DNA of 64,000 nt from Apricaphanius iberus. Taxonomy: Eukaryota > Chordata > Actinopteri > Cyprinodontiformes > Aphaniidae. Under the pieces are notes generated by a model that saw only the letters and a list, made by a program, of their open reading frames with translations, was not told where the DNA came from and did not search any database. Below are positions 34,541 to 46,900 of the stretch, in pieces (the stretch's first letter is position 1; each line of letters opens with the position of its first letter). The position numbers were made by a program, and so were the translations under genes. The stretch covers positions 1-64,000 of the forward strand of contig JAPXFQ010001355.1 of assembly GCA_028564705.1 (NCBI GenBank). Direction: 5' to 3'.

Positions 34541-36650
34541 GACTGAGTTCTCCGTTAGAGATAGGGTGAGAAGCTCAGTCATCCGGAGGGGGGGGGGCAT
34601 GGTAGAGACGCTGCTCCTCCACATCGAGAGGAGCCAGTTGAGGCGGCTCGGCCATCTGGTCAGGATCCCTCCTGGACGCCTCCCTGGTGGGGTGTTCCGG
34701 GCACGTCCCACCGTGACGAGGCCCAGAGGAAGACCCAGGACTCGCTGGAGGGATTATGTCTTCCAGCTGGCCTGGGAACGCCTCGGGATTCCTGCTGAGG
34801 AGCTCGCCCAAGTGGCCGGGGAGAGGGAAGTCTGGGTTTCCCTGCTTTTTTTTTTTTTTTAACGTGTCCTGTCTAGCAGTATGCTACTCAGAATTGGTGT
34901 CTGAGTACCAAGTACAAGCCCAACAGTTTTACTTTCCCAAGCAGAGTATTACAGCTTCGCTGTAGTACGCCACTTGATGTATATGTATGAAAAATCTTTA
35001 TTAGTGATTACTGTGGGTTCAATTTCCTGACGTCATGGACACTAAACTGAGACAAGAAGGGAGAAAGGAAGAAGGTGAAGAAAAGAAACCGGACCAACAG
35101 AGGCGCGAACCGACGACACAAGACAGGGAGGCAAACAAAGAACACAAGAAAACATCCCAGTCCTCCACCTCTGCCGGACGGCAGAGAAACAGTAATACAA
35201 AACAAAAACAACAAACTGTACAGAACCAAACCAATAGTTCGGATCTAGTAGAATAAACTTAAGAATTACACTTCACTACACACAAGCATTGATTAATGAA
35301 CATAATACAAATGTTTCTGGTAAGCTCCTGTGAACAACTAACTAATGATGATAACCTCAGCTTAAGATATGTCCGTCCTCACCAATGTCCCCACACCTAT
35401 GTGTGTGCGAGCATGCAGGTCTGAATAAGGTTTCCCCATGCAAGTGATTGATAGCTGGTGTAAGGAACCGTCAATCCGTCCTACAGGAATCGGCACAGAC
35501 ATGGAGGAGGCAAGAGATGTATGCATCCAGGGTCCCACAGAGTACAGAGTCCACGGATCAGCGCAGGGTCGATCACCCGCCAAGAGAGGAACAGATGGAA
35601 GCCCCAGGGGAGCATCCACCAGCCGCAATGCTGGGGCCCGAGAGATCGCAGTGACGAGCCCACGGGCTCCGCCGGTAACCGGCTACGCCAGGGCGGGCCC
35701 GGATCAGGAACCGGAGGCCACGGGGACCTGGGGCACCCCGCCCCCCAGCGGGGCCCCAACCAGGGACCAGCCGACAAGGGCCCCCATAAGAGGTGCCCCA
35801 GTCAATCCAAGGAGGACGTCGGCCCGAAACAGCGGCCGCCCGACACACCGGACCACCCAGGACCCGCCCGACATGCACCAGGACCGAGCCGGGCCGCAAC
35901 AGGGACCCCCAGCCCCATGCATCGAGAGTCATCATCAACCAGCGGGCAGGAGCAACCATCACCGACGGGGAGTGACGGGGAGGGAAGAAGATGCATCAGG
36001 CCAGAGAGCAGCCAAACACCCAACCTGACAGGTAGACATAGACAGACAGAGACACTCATACTTACCCTCCCTCTCATGCGTACACATTCTACAAATACAG
36101 GACATACGAAAAAAGGACGCTATACACTCATTCATACCCCATACGTACACTATACTCCCTACTCCCAGGCCCAGGGACAGACGCCCCAATAGAGAACCCT
36201 GCCTGTCACCCAGGAGACAGACCCCTTTGCCCACCAGGACGGGGACAAGCAGACCGCCAAGGCCCCCACACCGGCAAGAGCAGCCCACCAGCCCAGGACC
36301 CCGACCAGACGGTGTGATGTTCTATCCGGGCTCCGACCCCTGATGGTCCAACGAACAGGGGTGTGGAAAGACCCCCCAGCCTCTCTCCCCCAGCTCAATG
36401 TGGTGTTGTTGCGTGTTGTTCTAATGTGCACTTAAAACAGAGGGGGGGGACATGGGAATACTGCCGGGTACCCCCATCTCCCCCCCCGGGCCCTCAGTGT
36501 CTAGATGCGTTTAACCAGTGGGTGCCGGCACCACAGGCGAGGCCCCCCCAACGGGGGGGCCACACATTGGCGCCACACATTATTGGGTTTCCCTTCTTAA
36601 GCTACTGCCCCCGCGACCCGACCTAGGATAAGCGGAAAAAGATGGATGTA
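34541..36650 (+). pseudogene. RTE-like LINE C-terminus, second copy, split by a retroelement
   Basis: The + strand at 34541-34843 reads DRVRSSVIRR, LLLHIERSQLRRLGHLVR and GRPRTRWRDYVFQL, closely matching the C-terminus at 25077-25480. It stops at VWVSL and resumes at 36595 with CTACTGCCCCCGCGACCCG and the GGATAAGCGGAAAAAGATGG tail. A run of G near 34590 shifts the frame. Between the halves sits the insert at 34844-36583. Confidence 0.8.
34844..36583 (-). mobile_element. GC-rich poly(A)-tailed retroelement inserted in the RTE copy
   Basis: An 11-bp direct repeat TGGGTTTCCCT flanks it (34833-34843 and 36584-36594). A run of T at the left end marks a poly(A) tail on the - strand, so the element reads leftward. 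An AATAAA lies on the - strand near 35000. The 5' half (36580-35480) is GC-rich with long overlapping frames in all directions rich in Pro, Gly and Arg; none matches a family I know, and I treat them as composition artefacts. It may be an L1 derivative that lost its ORFs, or a processed transcript. Confidence 0.7.
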
Positions 36651-36654
36651 TGGC

Positions 36655-36790
36655 TTCAATTACTAAATGCATTTCTTTTAGTGATGATCTGTTTTAATTT
36701 TCATATTTTTTATCATGTATTTGGTTTCTTTACCACTGAATGAAGCGCCTTGAATTGGCCTGTGTTAAAGTGTGCTATACAAATAAAATT
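36655..36790 (+). repeat. LINE/SINE-like 3' end
   Basis: GAAGCGCCTTGAATTG...GTGCTATACAAATAAAATTG is a 3' end seen on several fish retroelements. No body is attached. Confidence 0.4.
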
Positions 36791-36961
36791 GCCTTGCTTT
36801 GCCTCTGGGGCCCTGGCACAGCGCACTTGCATCAACGGATGATGCCTCTGCATGTCAGCACACTTTCGCTGATGAAGCATAAAATAAGATTTAGCAGAAA
36901 ATCCTAAAGGAGAATGCTCAGCCATTTGTGTGTGACCTTATGGTCAGGCTAGCAGTGGCTG

Positions 36962-37082
36962 CAGTTGGACAATGATCTGAGGCACATTAGGAAGTCCACC
37001 TGAAAATACCTGATAAAAACCTAAAATGAAGATTCTGGAGTTTCCCAGTCAAAGCACAGATTTAAATCCAATAGAGATGCTA
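36962..37082 (+). pseudogene. Tc1-like transposase fragment
   Basis: Reads QLDNDLRHIRKS and then, in another frame, ILEFPSQSTDLNPIEML. DND-x-x-H and SPDLNPIE carry the second Asp and the Glu-proximal region of Tc1 transposases. Stops and a frameshift lie between them. Confidence 0.7.
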
Positions 37083-37089
37083 CGCCACT

Positions 37090-38480
37090 CCCTTAATAAT
37101 TGAAATCATCAATTGAAACCTACATTTATGCATTCTATTTAATTTTTGTTTTAGAAATTTTGTTTTAGAAGAGAGTGGTTGGGGCATATACATTAGTAAT
37201 AAAGAACCTTTGCATATATATTTTATAAGTCTTTATAAGTCTTTCATAGGAGCGAGATGGTCTGACGTTAACAATAGGAGAACTTCATTAAGTCCCAATG
37301 CATTTTTCTTTCAGATGGTGAAGGAAAAAAAGCCCTTCCAGCCACTCTGCTAAAACCTTAACAAAAGATGGAGAGCTTTTTTGTGGTTAAGCGAACCAAC
37401 CTTACGTGTGCATTTCTTTGTTATTTCTAAACACTGTTGACACTTTGCACAGCTATTAGAATGGTGATAACAAGCAAACAATTACAGTGCGCCTACGTCC
37501 CCTAAAGGCGCACACGTTAAAGCAAATCTCGCTGTTTCCACAAACTTGGAGCTCAGGTGGAGATTGATGACTTACGAGATGGCTATGCGGGCATATTTGG
37601 ATACGTTGATTGTTTGCATTGTGATAAGTTGGGAAATTCGACTGCAAAAAAGGTGCTTGTTTTGTGTCTATGCAGCAATGCCGCAAGCACCACGGAGTGA
37701 CAGAAGGAGAGAAAAAGACAACATGATTGAGTGGGACATTTTGTCTGCCACAGTAGGGAGTTGGGGCCTGGATTGGGTGTGTATGTGTGTGTGTGTGCGT
37801 GTGTCCACAGGGTATACCAATGCCTGAGTCACCCTGGACCTATTCTTTACTTCTTTATTGGTATTCTAAACCTGCCGCCTCTGTCTCAACCTCAGCAGAG
37901 CTCTGCAGGCTGATTGGGTCTACGTTCCTGTAGCGATGTGAAGGAAAACGGAATGGTTCATGGTCATGTTTGGCACATTTTGCAGAAATGTTCGAGATTA
38001 AAACTAGATGTGGCCTCTTGGTCTGTTTTTCACATTTCCAGACTTAACTTTTTCTCTCCTGAACTGACAATTTTTTTCTTTTTCTCTCTTCTAATCCCAC
38101 ACAGGCTTATATAGAGGCCCTATTTCAGTTCTGTATTTAAAATCGATCATGTTTTCACTAGTAGCATAAAATACTCGCTATAAATCCTAACACTCTTTAT
38201 TCATGTGCGTTTTTAATCTGATATTGGTTTAACTGTCTTGAATGTGTTTTGTTTGCTTGCCATGTTGAATCTCCCATCTGTATTTCTAGACAAATAGCTC
38301 AAAACTCATAGTAAATTTTCTATTTTGGGCTTATATTTAGTAAAAGGAACGACATTTGAAAGCAGACTTGAAATGTGCATGAAATGAACTGGTGAACAGT
38401 CAGGCGGAAACTCAAAAATTAGATCTTCCAGTTCCAGTCCGTCAGAAATCATCAAGATTGCCGAAAAGGTGGCTGGTAAG
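37090..38480. other. No feature recognised
   Basis: Apart from a short (TG)n run at 37778-37800 the sequence has no coding or repeat structure I can support. Confidence 0.5.
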
Positions 38481-38610
38481 CAGTGTTTGGAACATGGCTT
38501 TTAAAAAGTAGTAAGTTATAGTTACTCAGTACTTTTATTAATTATTAATACTTATTAAGTTATTAACTGAAATACTCAAGGTAACTAGTTACCAGGGAAA
38601 GTAATGGTTC

Positions 38611-38814
38611 TTTCAGAGCCTGCATGACTCTGCCCCTAATTGTTAGATCATTTGCCGCACCTGTGTTTGATTGACTCACCTGCTTTCTTTTGTTCTTCCT
38701 GCCACTATTTAAGAGCCGGTGTGTTTGTTCTCTTGCCTTATTAAATACATGCGGCACCTTTTATTCCATGTCTGCGCCTGGGTGTGTTCCTTATTCAGAC
38801 ATTAGAACCTGACA
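38611..38814 (+). mobile_element. Short solo LTR
   Basis: GGTTC flanks both sides (38606-38610 and 38815-38819). The segment starts TTTCAGAG (a changed TGTCAG) and ends AACCTGACA. Inside are a TATTTAAGAG promoter-like box (38707) and ATTAAATA (38740). This fits a 204-bp LTR of a Ty3- or BEL-like retrotransposon; the family is unknown. Confidence 0.5.
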
Positions 38815-39167
38815 GGTTCATTTTACTCTTAAAAAGAACAACACACTATTTTGTAAAATAATTTTGATTTTTCTGAGCATGTGGGTGTGGCCAAACCTCC
38901 AAGTTTGAAACCCTCCTGGCTTCCCACTTTAAAAGAAGGTACAACAACTTCCACACAGGGTCAGACTTGTACCAAAGTTAGTTTTTTTCGGTCAGAGATA
39001 AGCACTTAACATATTTATTGGGTAATTTGCTCTTGTCATCCAGCTCTGCCCTCTAAGAGCAGGAAGTGATATGCTCTCTTTAGGAAGGTCAATATTTTAC
39101 TCCTTTTACTTTTTCCATTTTCTCTTTACTTCCTTTTACTTATACCTATTCCACATACATCATCTGT

Positions 39168-40271
39168 GGCTGTATTCACAAAGACTCTTATCTTACCGCT
39201 AGTTGTTAGTCCTAACTCGCGCTAAAATGTCTTACGTAGGAGTTGTCGTCTAAAACCTATTCACAAACGCACTAAGAGCTACTTTTAAGTAGGACAAATT
39301 CCTAAAAGTAAGATACGAGTGACGTCCCGTTGCTATGGAAAACGTCATTTCCTATGTATGAGTAAACAGACGGACTGCAGTGTGATTGGTTGTTGAATGA
39401 CACGTGTGAAACCAGGAAATGGAAAACTTCAATGTCAATAAAAGCGTAATTATGAACAGCGCAAATAGCAGAAATAATGCATGATGGCATCTTTGAGTCG
39501 GCCACGAGACTGACACTTCATACAACTTACACACAACAGCCTACTTTTTCTCCGTTTTCAGTATATCTGCGTGTGGGCGGTTGAAAACTGAGTTTTAAGA
39601 ACCGTGACGTCACTATCCGCAACAGAAAATGCTCCAACATCACTTGTGCGGCCTTTAGTATTTACTCTAAAAAATAAAAAAAATAAAAAAAAAATGTATG
39701 CCCTCAGAGCTGTGTTGGTATCATCCATTGATAAAGCACGTTTTGTTTGTTTGCTTTTATAAGCTGGATGACTGCTGCGTACTGAAGATAAAGGAAAGAA
39801 AGTTATTCTTAGCTGATAGGATTTTGGAGAACTACTGCCCCGTAATGCTTTGTCACGTCTATGAATGTGCTGAAAAACACATTCATCCAGTTACGTGTGG
39901 ATGGAGGTTTTTTTTTCAACGAGCGGAGGAAAATCTTCATTTAAAAAAGACCTGGCTCCGTGTGGACATTGTCGGTATTGTTTGGTCAATTCAGTATCAT
40001 CCAGAGTGTCCAACACATTGCGTCTGGCTGCAGAACATTTTGGGAGTCTTTGTGAATAGGTCTTAGGGAGTTAGGAGTCCTCTTGACTTATTTTAAGGAC
40101 TCCCAGACTTGGGAGCTACTTTTAGGCCTAAAAGTGGTTGTGAATTACTTTTATCCTAAGAAACTAGGAGTCCTAAATTTAGGAGTGACACGCCCACATT
40201 TTCTAGGAGTTACTCCTAAGTTCGCCAGTTACGAACTACTTTTAGCCCTGAGATTCTTTGTGAATACGGCC
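39168..40271. mobile_element. MITE with GGCTGTATTCACA ends
   Basis: GGCTGTATTCACAAAGACTC at the left is mirrored by GAnTCTTTGTGAATACGGCC at the right. Internal inverted motifs (AGGAGTTG, CTACTTTTA, CCTAAGA) repeat near both ends, including TTTGTGAATAGGTC at 40047. The ends recall Harbinger/ISL2EU MITEs; the target duplication is unclear. Its middle is another dispersed repeat (39545-39985). Confidence 0.6.
39545..39985 (+). repeat. Dispersed repeat also present at 52790-53150
   Basis: Shares GACAGAAAATGCTCCAA-like, AGAGCTG, GTTGG, TAGGATTTnGGAGAACTA, GTCTATGAATGTGC and CATTnATCCAGTTA-GTGTGGAT with the second copy. The GTGTGGAc-style ends suggest a DNA transposon. Open frames across it (39698-40066) are not conserved between copies. 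Confidence 0.55.
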
Positions 40272-40700
40272 CCTGATCTGCGCAAAATTCAACATCATTG
40301 AAAATTATTCTATACTAAACTCTAGAAGGATTAAAACATTGGGCCCAGAGCAATAATTTATTCAAAGATTATGAAACTCAGTTCAGATTTGTGGTGGCTC
40401 AGGAGCTACAAACCCGTTTCCTGAAACCATGGTCCAAACTCAACAGAAAGTCAGCCATTTTGGTTTAAAGTCAGCCTAACTGTTACAATGTGCTTCCAAT
40501 AAAGTAAGTATTAGCAAAACTGGTTATTGTTTTTATGTTGACACAGTAGAGAATGTTATTGGCAGCTGATTAGAGTAATTGATAGAGTAACTTGTAAATT
40601 TAACATAGTTAATTTTAAAATAATGAAATCAGTAAAGTAACTAAGATACTTCTGAAAGGAGTAATCAGATTACTATTTTAAAGTAGCTGTGGCAATAGTG

Positions 40701-43420
40701 GTCGTGTATGCTTAAGTGACTCTGAGCTTGGGAACAGATGCTCTCAACCAAATCTGACTGAATCTAAGAAATCTTCCAAAAAAAGTACAGGAGGAAATTT
40801 TTTTCTTGAGAGGTGAACAGCTTGCACCAACATATCGTAATGCTTTGCACCTGGAATTGCATAGAAAATTGATTATACACAATACTAACTTGTGGGGGTT
40901 TAGGTCTGAATATGAATGCAGAACATACTTTTCAGATGTATGTTTATATAAAAAAGCAATGTATTTTTTGTCAACTCACAGATATAAAGTTCCCAGATTA
41001 GGATGCTGACATGGCACTAACCTCAAGGTCTTTTCCTACTGGTGTTGGTACCAGAACCTCTTTCTCTCCAGGAAGCTGCGTATTCCAGCTGACATTTGTC
41101 ATCATCTACAGTCTTGCTATATGCCTATGATCAAGGTCTATGAATCGCTCTTGGTCTAACCCCTCCACTGAAGCCCTTAATACCATGGGAGACCCTACCA
41201 GAGGTCAAACCCTCAGACAACTCAGACCTCAAGATCACGGGGGTACTCAAACCCCTCCACCACGTTAAGGTGGCGATTCTGCGAAGGGGAGGAAACCAGC
41301 AGATTTCATCGAAGCGAAGCAAAACTTCGATGCAATCCCCCATCCTGAGCAAGCACGGGGTGACAGTGGAGAGGAAACATTCCCTTTTTAAAGGAAGAAA
41401 CCTCTGGCAGAACCAGGCTCAGGACGGGCGGCCGTCTGCCTCGACCGGCTGGGGTTGGAGAGGACAGGAAAGTGGACAAGACAAACAAAACATACACTGT
41501 AGCTCAGGATCTGGAAGACATGGAAACAGAAGAGAAAACATGTTAGAGGGTAAATACTGTTTGTCTGTTGAGTTACAAAATCGGCTCCTGCAGGTGTCCT
41601 CTGGATGACCCTGATGTGGAGGAAAACATTAAACAACAGAGCATCTTAAAATAACAGAACATTACAAACACTTTTCAGCTGTGTTGTCCTCTGCGACCTT
41701 CCAATCTTTGGGTCTGATCTACAAAAGGACAAAAAAAGGAAAATTCCACACATTTCATAATTGACTTAAATGAAGAAGCATATTAAGTTCAAGTAATAAA
41801 GTAGTGAAGGCACAAGACTCAAAAGAGATGGGAGAAGAAAGAAAGGGAGAAAGGGTGGAGAACAACGGAAATGTAACACTACTGTTGAGCAAAAACAGTA
41901 TACAGAATATGTATTTATGTGTATTCATAAAAAGGATATATCAATTGTTACTCTAGCCATAAGAGTAAAATCTGTAAATTACATATGCCCAACTGCCTTT
42001 TTAATGTTTACATGTAACTATGTGGTAGTGCGTTCATCCTAACTGTTTAACCAATGTGAAAACTGGATATTATCTTAACAATATACCAACAACATTCATG
42101 CAGGCTGTCCCCATGTAACTCATGCCCCACAGACACTTCAGAGTGTCCACCATGGTCCACAACATAAGACAATTGATATCCACGTCTACCAATACTCTAG
42201 AAGCTATCATGATCGATTCCCTGGCTATACAATCAACCAATCCAAAGCAGCCCTCCCTACACACAGCAGACCCAAGTCATGCTCCCAAACCAGGCCACCA
42301 GAGAGCACCTGGGGAAACACCTTAAGTAACACCAAGATATCAAGGCAATACAAACCAAAACATTACTGAACTAACCAACATACCTCCATCAAACTGCTGA
42401 GCGCATTGCCGCTACATATTTGTCAACAGAGCAATCCTAAATCCACTAAAATCTGACACCATTCTAAGTTTGTTTAACCCATTCTAGGTAGATTTAATTC
42501 TAGAACACTCCTTAACTAATTTGATTGCACCCACTATACTGCAGCAATCCCACCTAGGAAAAGGAATAAATGGAGCCTCCAATGGTACAGAGACACCAAC
42601 AGATGACCCGCCAAGCCTCACCTCATCCTCAGCCCTTGTTCATTAGTCCCATCCTCAGAACCCGACCCTGGGTAAGACCATACACACATCGTACAATCAG
42701 AAAACGTTGCAGCAGTCACACCCAGTGCAGAATGTAGAGGGCAGGCGCAATTACCAAAGGACTTCAACAAGGCAAGCGATGCCAGTCACCCCACAATGTC
42801 CCATACTACCAAAGCAAACTCTTACCCTACCCCTCTGAAGACCACTACCCTACAGCAAGTTCACACCAATGACAGCTCAAGAAGCCACCTTAAACACTCT
42901 ATACTACAAATCTTGAACACACGACTTAACTAGCGCTGACAATACAACCCACTGCAGTGGAAACCCAGACTGTTCAATGGAACCCATGGACCCTGACCAG
43001 AATGTAAATAACCTGAAAGCTGCCAGAAGCCCTACCACCTCACCTGATAAAATAGTCATTGTTTTAACCATCTGTTTTTTGCCTCTACTATACCTGTACA
43101 GGGTGATTTTACTTTTTTAAGAATGTTTAATTGTCAAAACCCAGAGTGTGTTCAGTAAGTGCTTCTATGAGGTAGTTATCAAATATTACTGTGTTTTTGA
43201 GCTTGAAAAGTTGTAAGAATCTGATCTGTTCTAAAAGGGTGATGCTTGTTGGACTACTATAATACACTGGTGCACCAAGGAAAACTCCCGGGTATTCTGA
43301 ATTACCTGCTATTAAAAAAGTGTATTTGCTTAAGTACCTGTTTATCATGTATGCTTGCCTGGAAAAAATAACTAAAATCACCAATAATTCTAAAAATAAT
43401 GATTTACTGGTCCAACATGA
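40701..43420. other. No gene recognised; one dispersed repeat inside
   Basis: Short frames at 40806-41009, 41270-41608 and 42122-42325 have no features of genes. 41330-41620 belongs to a common fish repeat. The CA-rich stretch 42080-43060 has no coding pattern. Confidence 0.5.
41330..41620 (-). repeat. Common teleost dispersed repeat (reverse copy)
   Basis: CTGAGCAAGCA, CAGTGGAGAGGAAA, GGAAGAAACCTCTGGCAGAA and CGGCCGTCTGCC are the complement, in reverse order, of blocks at 47595-47720. Confidence 0.55.
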
Positions 43421-43423
43421 AAC

Positions 43424-43780
43424 TGGAGCTCCTGGAAAATAACAAATCTCCAATTAACCTAAAACAGATTTTTCAACTATAGGAGGAAACCAGAGCACCT
43501 GGAGAAAAGCCACAATTTCATATTAACCTAAGGGATGTTTTTTTATTATTATGGAAGAAACCTGAAGTACCAGAAGAAAACCCCAAATATTTGATTAACT
43601 TAAAATAAATGTTTCAGCTAGAGGGGAAAACCGGAGCACCCGGAGAAAATCCTAAAATCTCTCACTAACCTAGAGTAAATAGTATGTCGAATAGAAGAGA
43701 AAATTATTTGGACTAGCGGAGGGAAACCAGAGCACCTGGGGAAAACTCCAAACAAACCTGAAGAATCAGGAATAAGGAGA
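43424..43780. repeat. Degenerate tandem repeat, period about 67 bp
   Basis: Four to five units carry GGAAACCGGAGCACCTGG-like, AGAAAACCCC and TAACCTAAAATAAATG blocks (starts near 43424, 43484, 43556, 43622 and 43717). The first block is a motif common in fish repeats. Confidence 0.7.
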
Positions 43781-43955
43781 AAACTCAACTTAACAAGTTC
43801 ATTGTCCATTATTCATTCATGTCCATTAAGCCTACAGTTTAATATTGCTATGCTGCTAATCCTAAACTGGAGACTAACCTAACTAAAAAAAAAAAAAAAA
43901 AAAAGCTAAAAAGGCTATGTGTGTGTGGGTGTGTATGTGTGTGTGTGTGTGCAGT

Positions 43956-46900
43956 TCACGAAAACCATGGGTGACACAGTAGCTCCCTCAGGTTGGTACG
44001 CTCCTCAGGGACTTTCATCAGGCACCTTCTCAGAAAATCCTGGCAGCCTGGAGGGTCAGAGGTAAAAACGCAACAACAGTTAGAGCTGGAATAATAAAAC
44101 AGAATGACACAGGAAATCTATATGTGCTGTGAAATATATGGACAAATTTCTCACTCTTGGAAAGCCTTTGGCTGATCCTCAGCTTTTTTGAGAGGAAGCT
44201 GGTGGTCTTGAAATTCTTCTTGTGGAGAATTTCAAATAGTACCACTCCCAGCTGCCACACAGTTGTGGGCCTAGCACTGTATTCCCCGTGTCTGTGAAAT
44301 TCCGGTGGGACATGATCTCGGGTCCCTAGAAGATGTTTAAGAAAATAAACATTTAGAAAGAGGAAGAAGAAAGAAGATGAGGATTGTTTGCAATGACAAA
44401 TGAGTAAGAAGCTGGATACCGTACCACGGAAAAGGGAAAATTTCCTTCTGTGGTCAAAGCAGCTTAAACCAAAGTCTATGAGACAAACTCGTGGGACTTC
44501 AGAGCTGGTTTCAATCAGGATATTCTCTGCTTTTATGTCTCTGTGGAAGATGCTTGCATCCTGGAGACGAACCCCTGCTTCCACCAGCTGTTTTAGGATC
44601 ATCTGAAAGGAAAAAAAATAAAATAAATGTTGTATAATAAATAAAGATTGATACTGGATATTGATGAAAAATACAGTGCCCTGTAAAGGATTTTTTACAT
44701 TCTGTTACAATGAACCGACAAAATTTCAGTATATTTGATAGGGATATGTGATAGATTAACATGATATATTGCACATTTGTCAAATGGGGGGAAATTGCAG
44801 TGAACGTATGGCTCTGACTTAATTTATTCAATAAGGGGGAAAACAAACCCAGAAACAGTAGTTGATAAAAGCTCAAAAACCCACCCCGAACTTCATTCAG
44901 CTGCTTACCTTGGCTTCATTCTCCTTGAGGGAACCCCCTTGTTCATTAAGGTAGACCAAGAGATCCTGAGCAGGCATGGGCCTCTCCATCACTAAAATCA
45001 GCTCCTGGTCCAGATCATACCAGTCCAGTAGAGACACCATGGCGGACTGCCCCATGGAACTGGTTACATTCCTCAGCTTTAACATGATTGCCACCTCCAG
45101 CGCCAGCTTCCTCCCATTCTCATCCTGAAACATCACAAAAGTAAGATAAACCCACAATGCATCTGGAATCCACTACGAAATAAAGCCCAGTCCAGTTGCT
45201 GTTTGTTACTAACCTTATGTTTGAGTACCACATTGTCTTTTGGGATGTGTTTGATAGCTACCTACAATATAGAAAACAAGACTTTGATTAGAATATTGGT
45301 GTAGGAATATTCTTAAATGGATAGTACAGATTTGATTTCATTAGTAATATGCCACGTTGAGTCTTAAAACTGGAAGAAAGCTACAAAAATGTACATTTGG
45401 CTATGCTGGATCAAAACCAAGTTGTAAGGTGATCTTTATATTCCGAAAACAAGAAGCAGAAAACAGACAACAGGAAAAAAAAATCAGGGAGGGTAATTTA
45501 ATCTAAACAAGCTGTTGATTACCTGAACAAAAGGTTAAGATTAAATCCCCAAAAGATCCTGAAACATCACTAAAAATGTGAAGAAAAGATTTGTGTGCAC
45601 TTGTTCATGTTTGATGGTGGTCGGTAATATGCTCCATATGTTGGTTAAGGTCTGAAACTAACATCTATTTTATAAACCTCCATTGCTATCAAATAGTCTT
45701 CAATGGGATTTGGATCAGTACAACATGCAGGGTGGTTAATGTGTGAACTGTATTTTTGTTCTGTTGAAAGACTCAGCCAGCACCGCATGAAATACTCTTG
45801 GGCTCTCTGTTTTTTTTCTACACTAGTTGCAGGGTTGCCACAACCATATAATCCCCCATTGTTACCTCCGCCAAGAAGGCTATGTTTTCACCAGGGAGTT
45901 GTTTGTCTGTAATTCTGTTATCAAAGTAAACCAAAAAGCTGTTTTTTATGAAATTCCCAGGAAATGTCTATAATGGGGCCCTAGAAAGAAGTATTTGGAA
46001 TTTAGGATTGTAACGAAAACTGCCACTACAGAAAAAATATTCTTTAAGAACTGTCGATGTAATAATGATATCAGTGTGAAGCCAGTTGGTAAAGGAATGT
46101 TTTCATATCCAAGGGATCTAAAATCTTACAAACAGATTCCCAACATTTTTGGGAAGGACTGAGCTTCCTTGGCGGAGGCCTGCACTCTGCTCTTCTATTG
46201 TTGCTGTGTATGACAGGTCAGGTTAGACTTTGGGCAATAGATCAGTCTTTTCACAAAAGACCCACTTTTGCTGTCCACACAAATACATGAGGGAACATTT
46301 TATCCTGGAATCTGTTGTGTGAGAAAAAAAAAGTTTTTGGAACCCCTAAAACCCTCTGTGTGGGCATGGAGCAAAGATGGTTTAAAGTTTCATGCTTCAT
46401 GAGCTCAAGTAGTTCAAGCAGGAACTGGAGTGATAGGCTTTAATTAGTAAATCAATCAAACTTTATTTATAAAGCGCTTTTCATAAAAATGAAACTCAAA
46501 GTGCTTTACACATTGAAAAATGACCTCACAGCATAGGCTGAGACTCCCACCAAGCCCTGGGCGGTATACCAGTTCATATCAAAAACCGGTGTTTATTTTT
46601 GTTATGATATTAATTTTTATTATACCAATATACCGAGACAACTCCTGGAACGTTTGATGTGGGGAAGTGTTTCAGCGGTGACCGGTTTCACTGTTACACG
46701 CTCTTCACCACAGTGTGTAAAGTAACTTTTTAACTATGTACAGCTGATGGCATGAGCTATCAGAGAGAAGCACACAATGCTGAAGAATTAATTACAAAAA
46801 GAAGAGTCAAATCTGTAGTTTAAAAGTTTTTTGGCTTTAAAAGATCAGACGAGAACCGGACAGCATATTTTTTACAAGCGCTATTGCGAGTCACCACTGG

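Larger units (their letters stand above)
38481..40700. mobile_element. Probable hAT-type element with TAACTAGTTACC-like ends
   Basis: The left end CAGTGTTTGGAAC with AAAGTAGTAAG, TAACTAGTTACC and the right end AATCAGATTACT...AAAGTAGCTGTGGCAATAGTG resemble the two ends of a fish repeat family that begins CAGTGTTGG. No clean 8-bp duplication was found. It contains a solo LTR and a Harbinger-like MITE, so its own sequence is under 1 kb. Confidence 0.4.

Noticed and set aside
35438..36431. Long open frames on both strands rich in Pro, Gly and Arg
   Set aside because: Frames overlap in all directions in GC-rich sequence with few chance stops; no family motif is visible and the region is a retroelement end.
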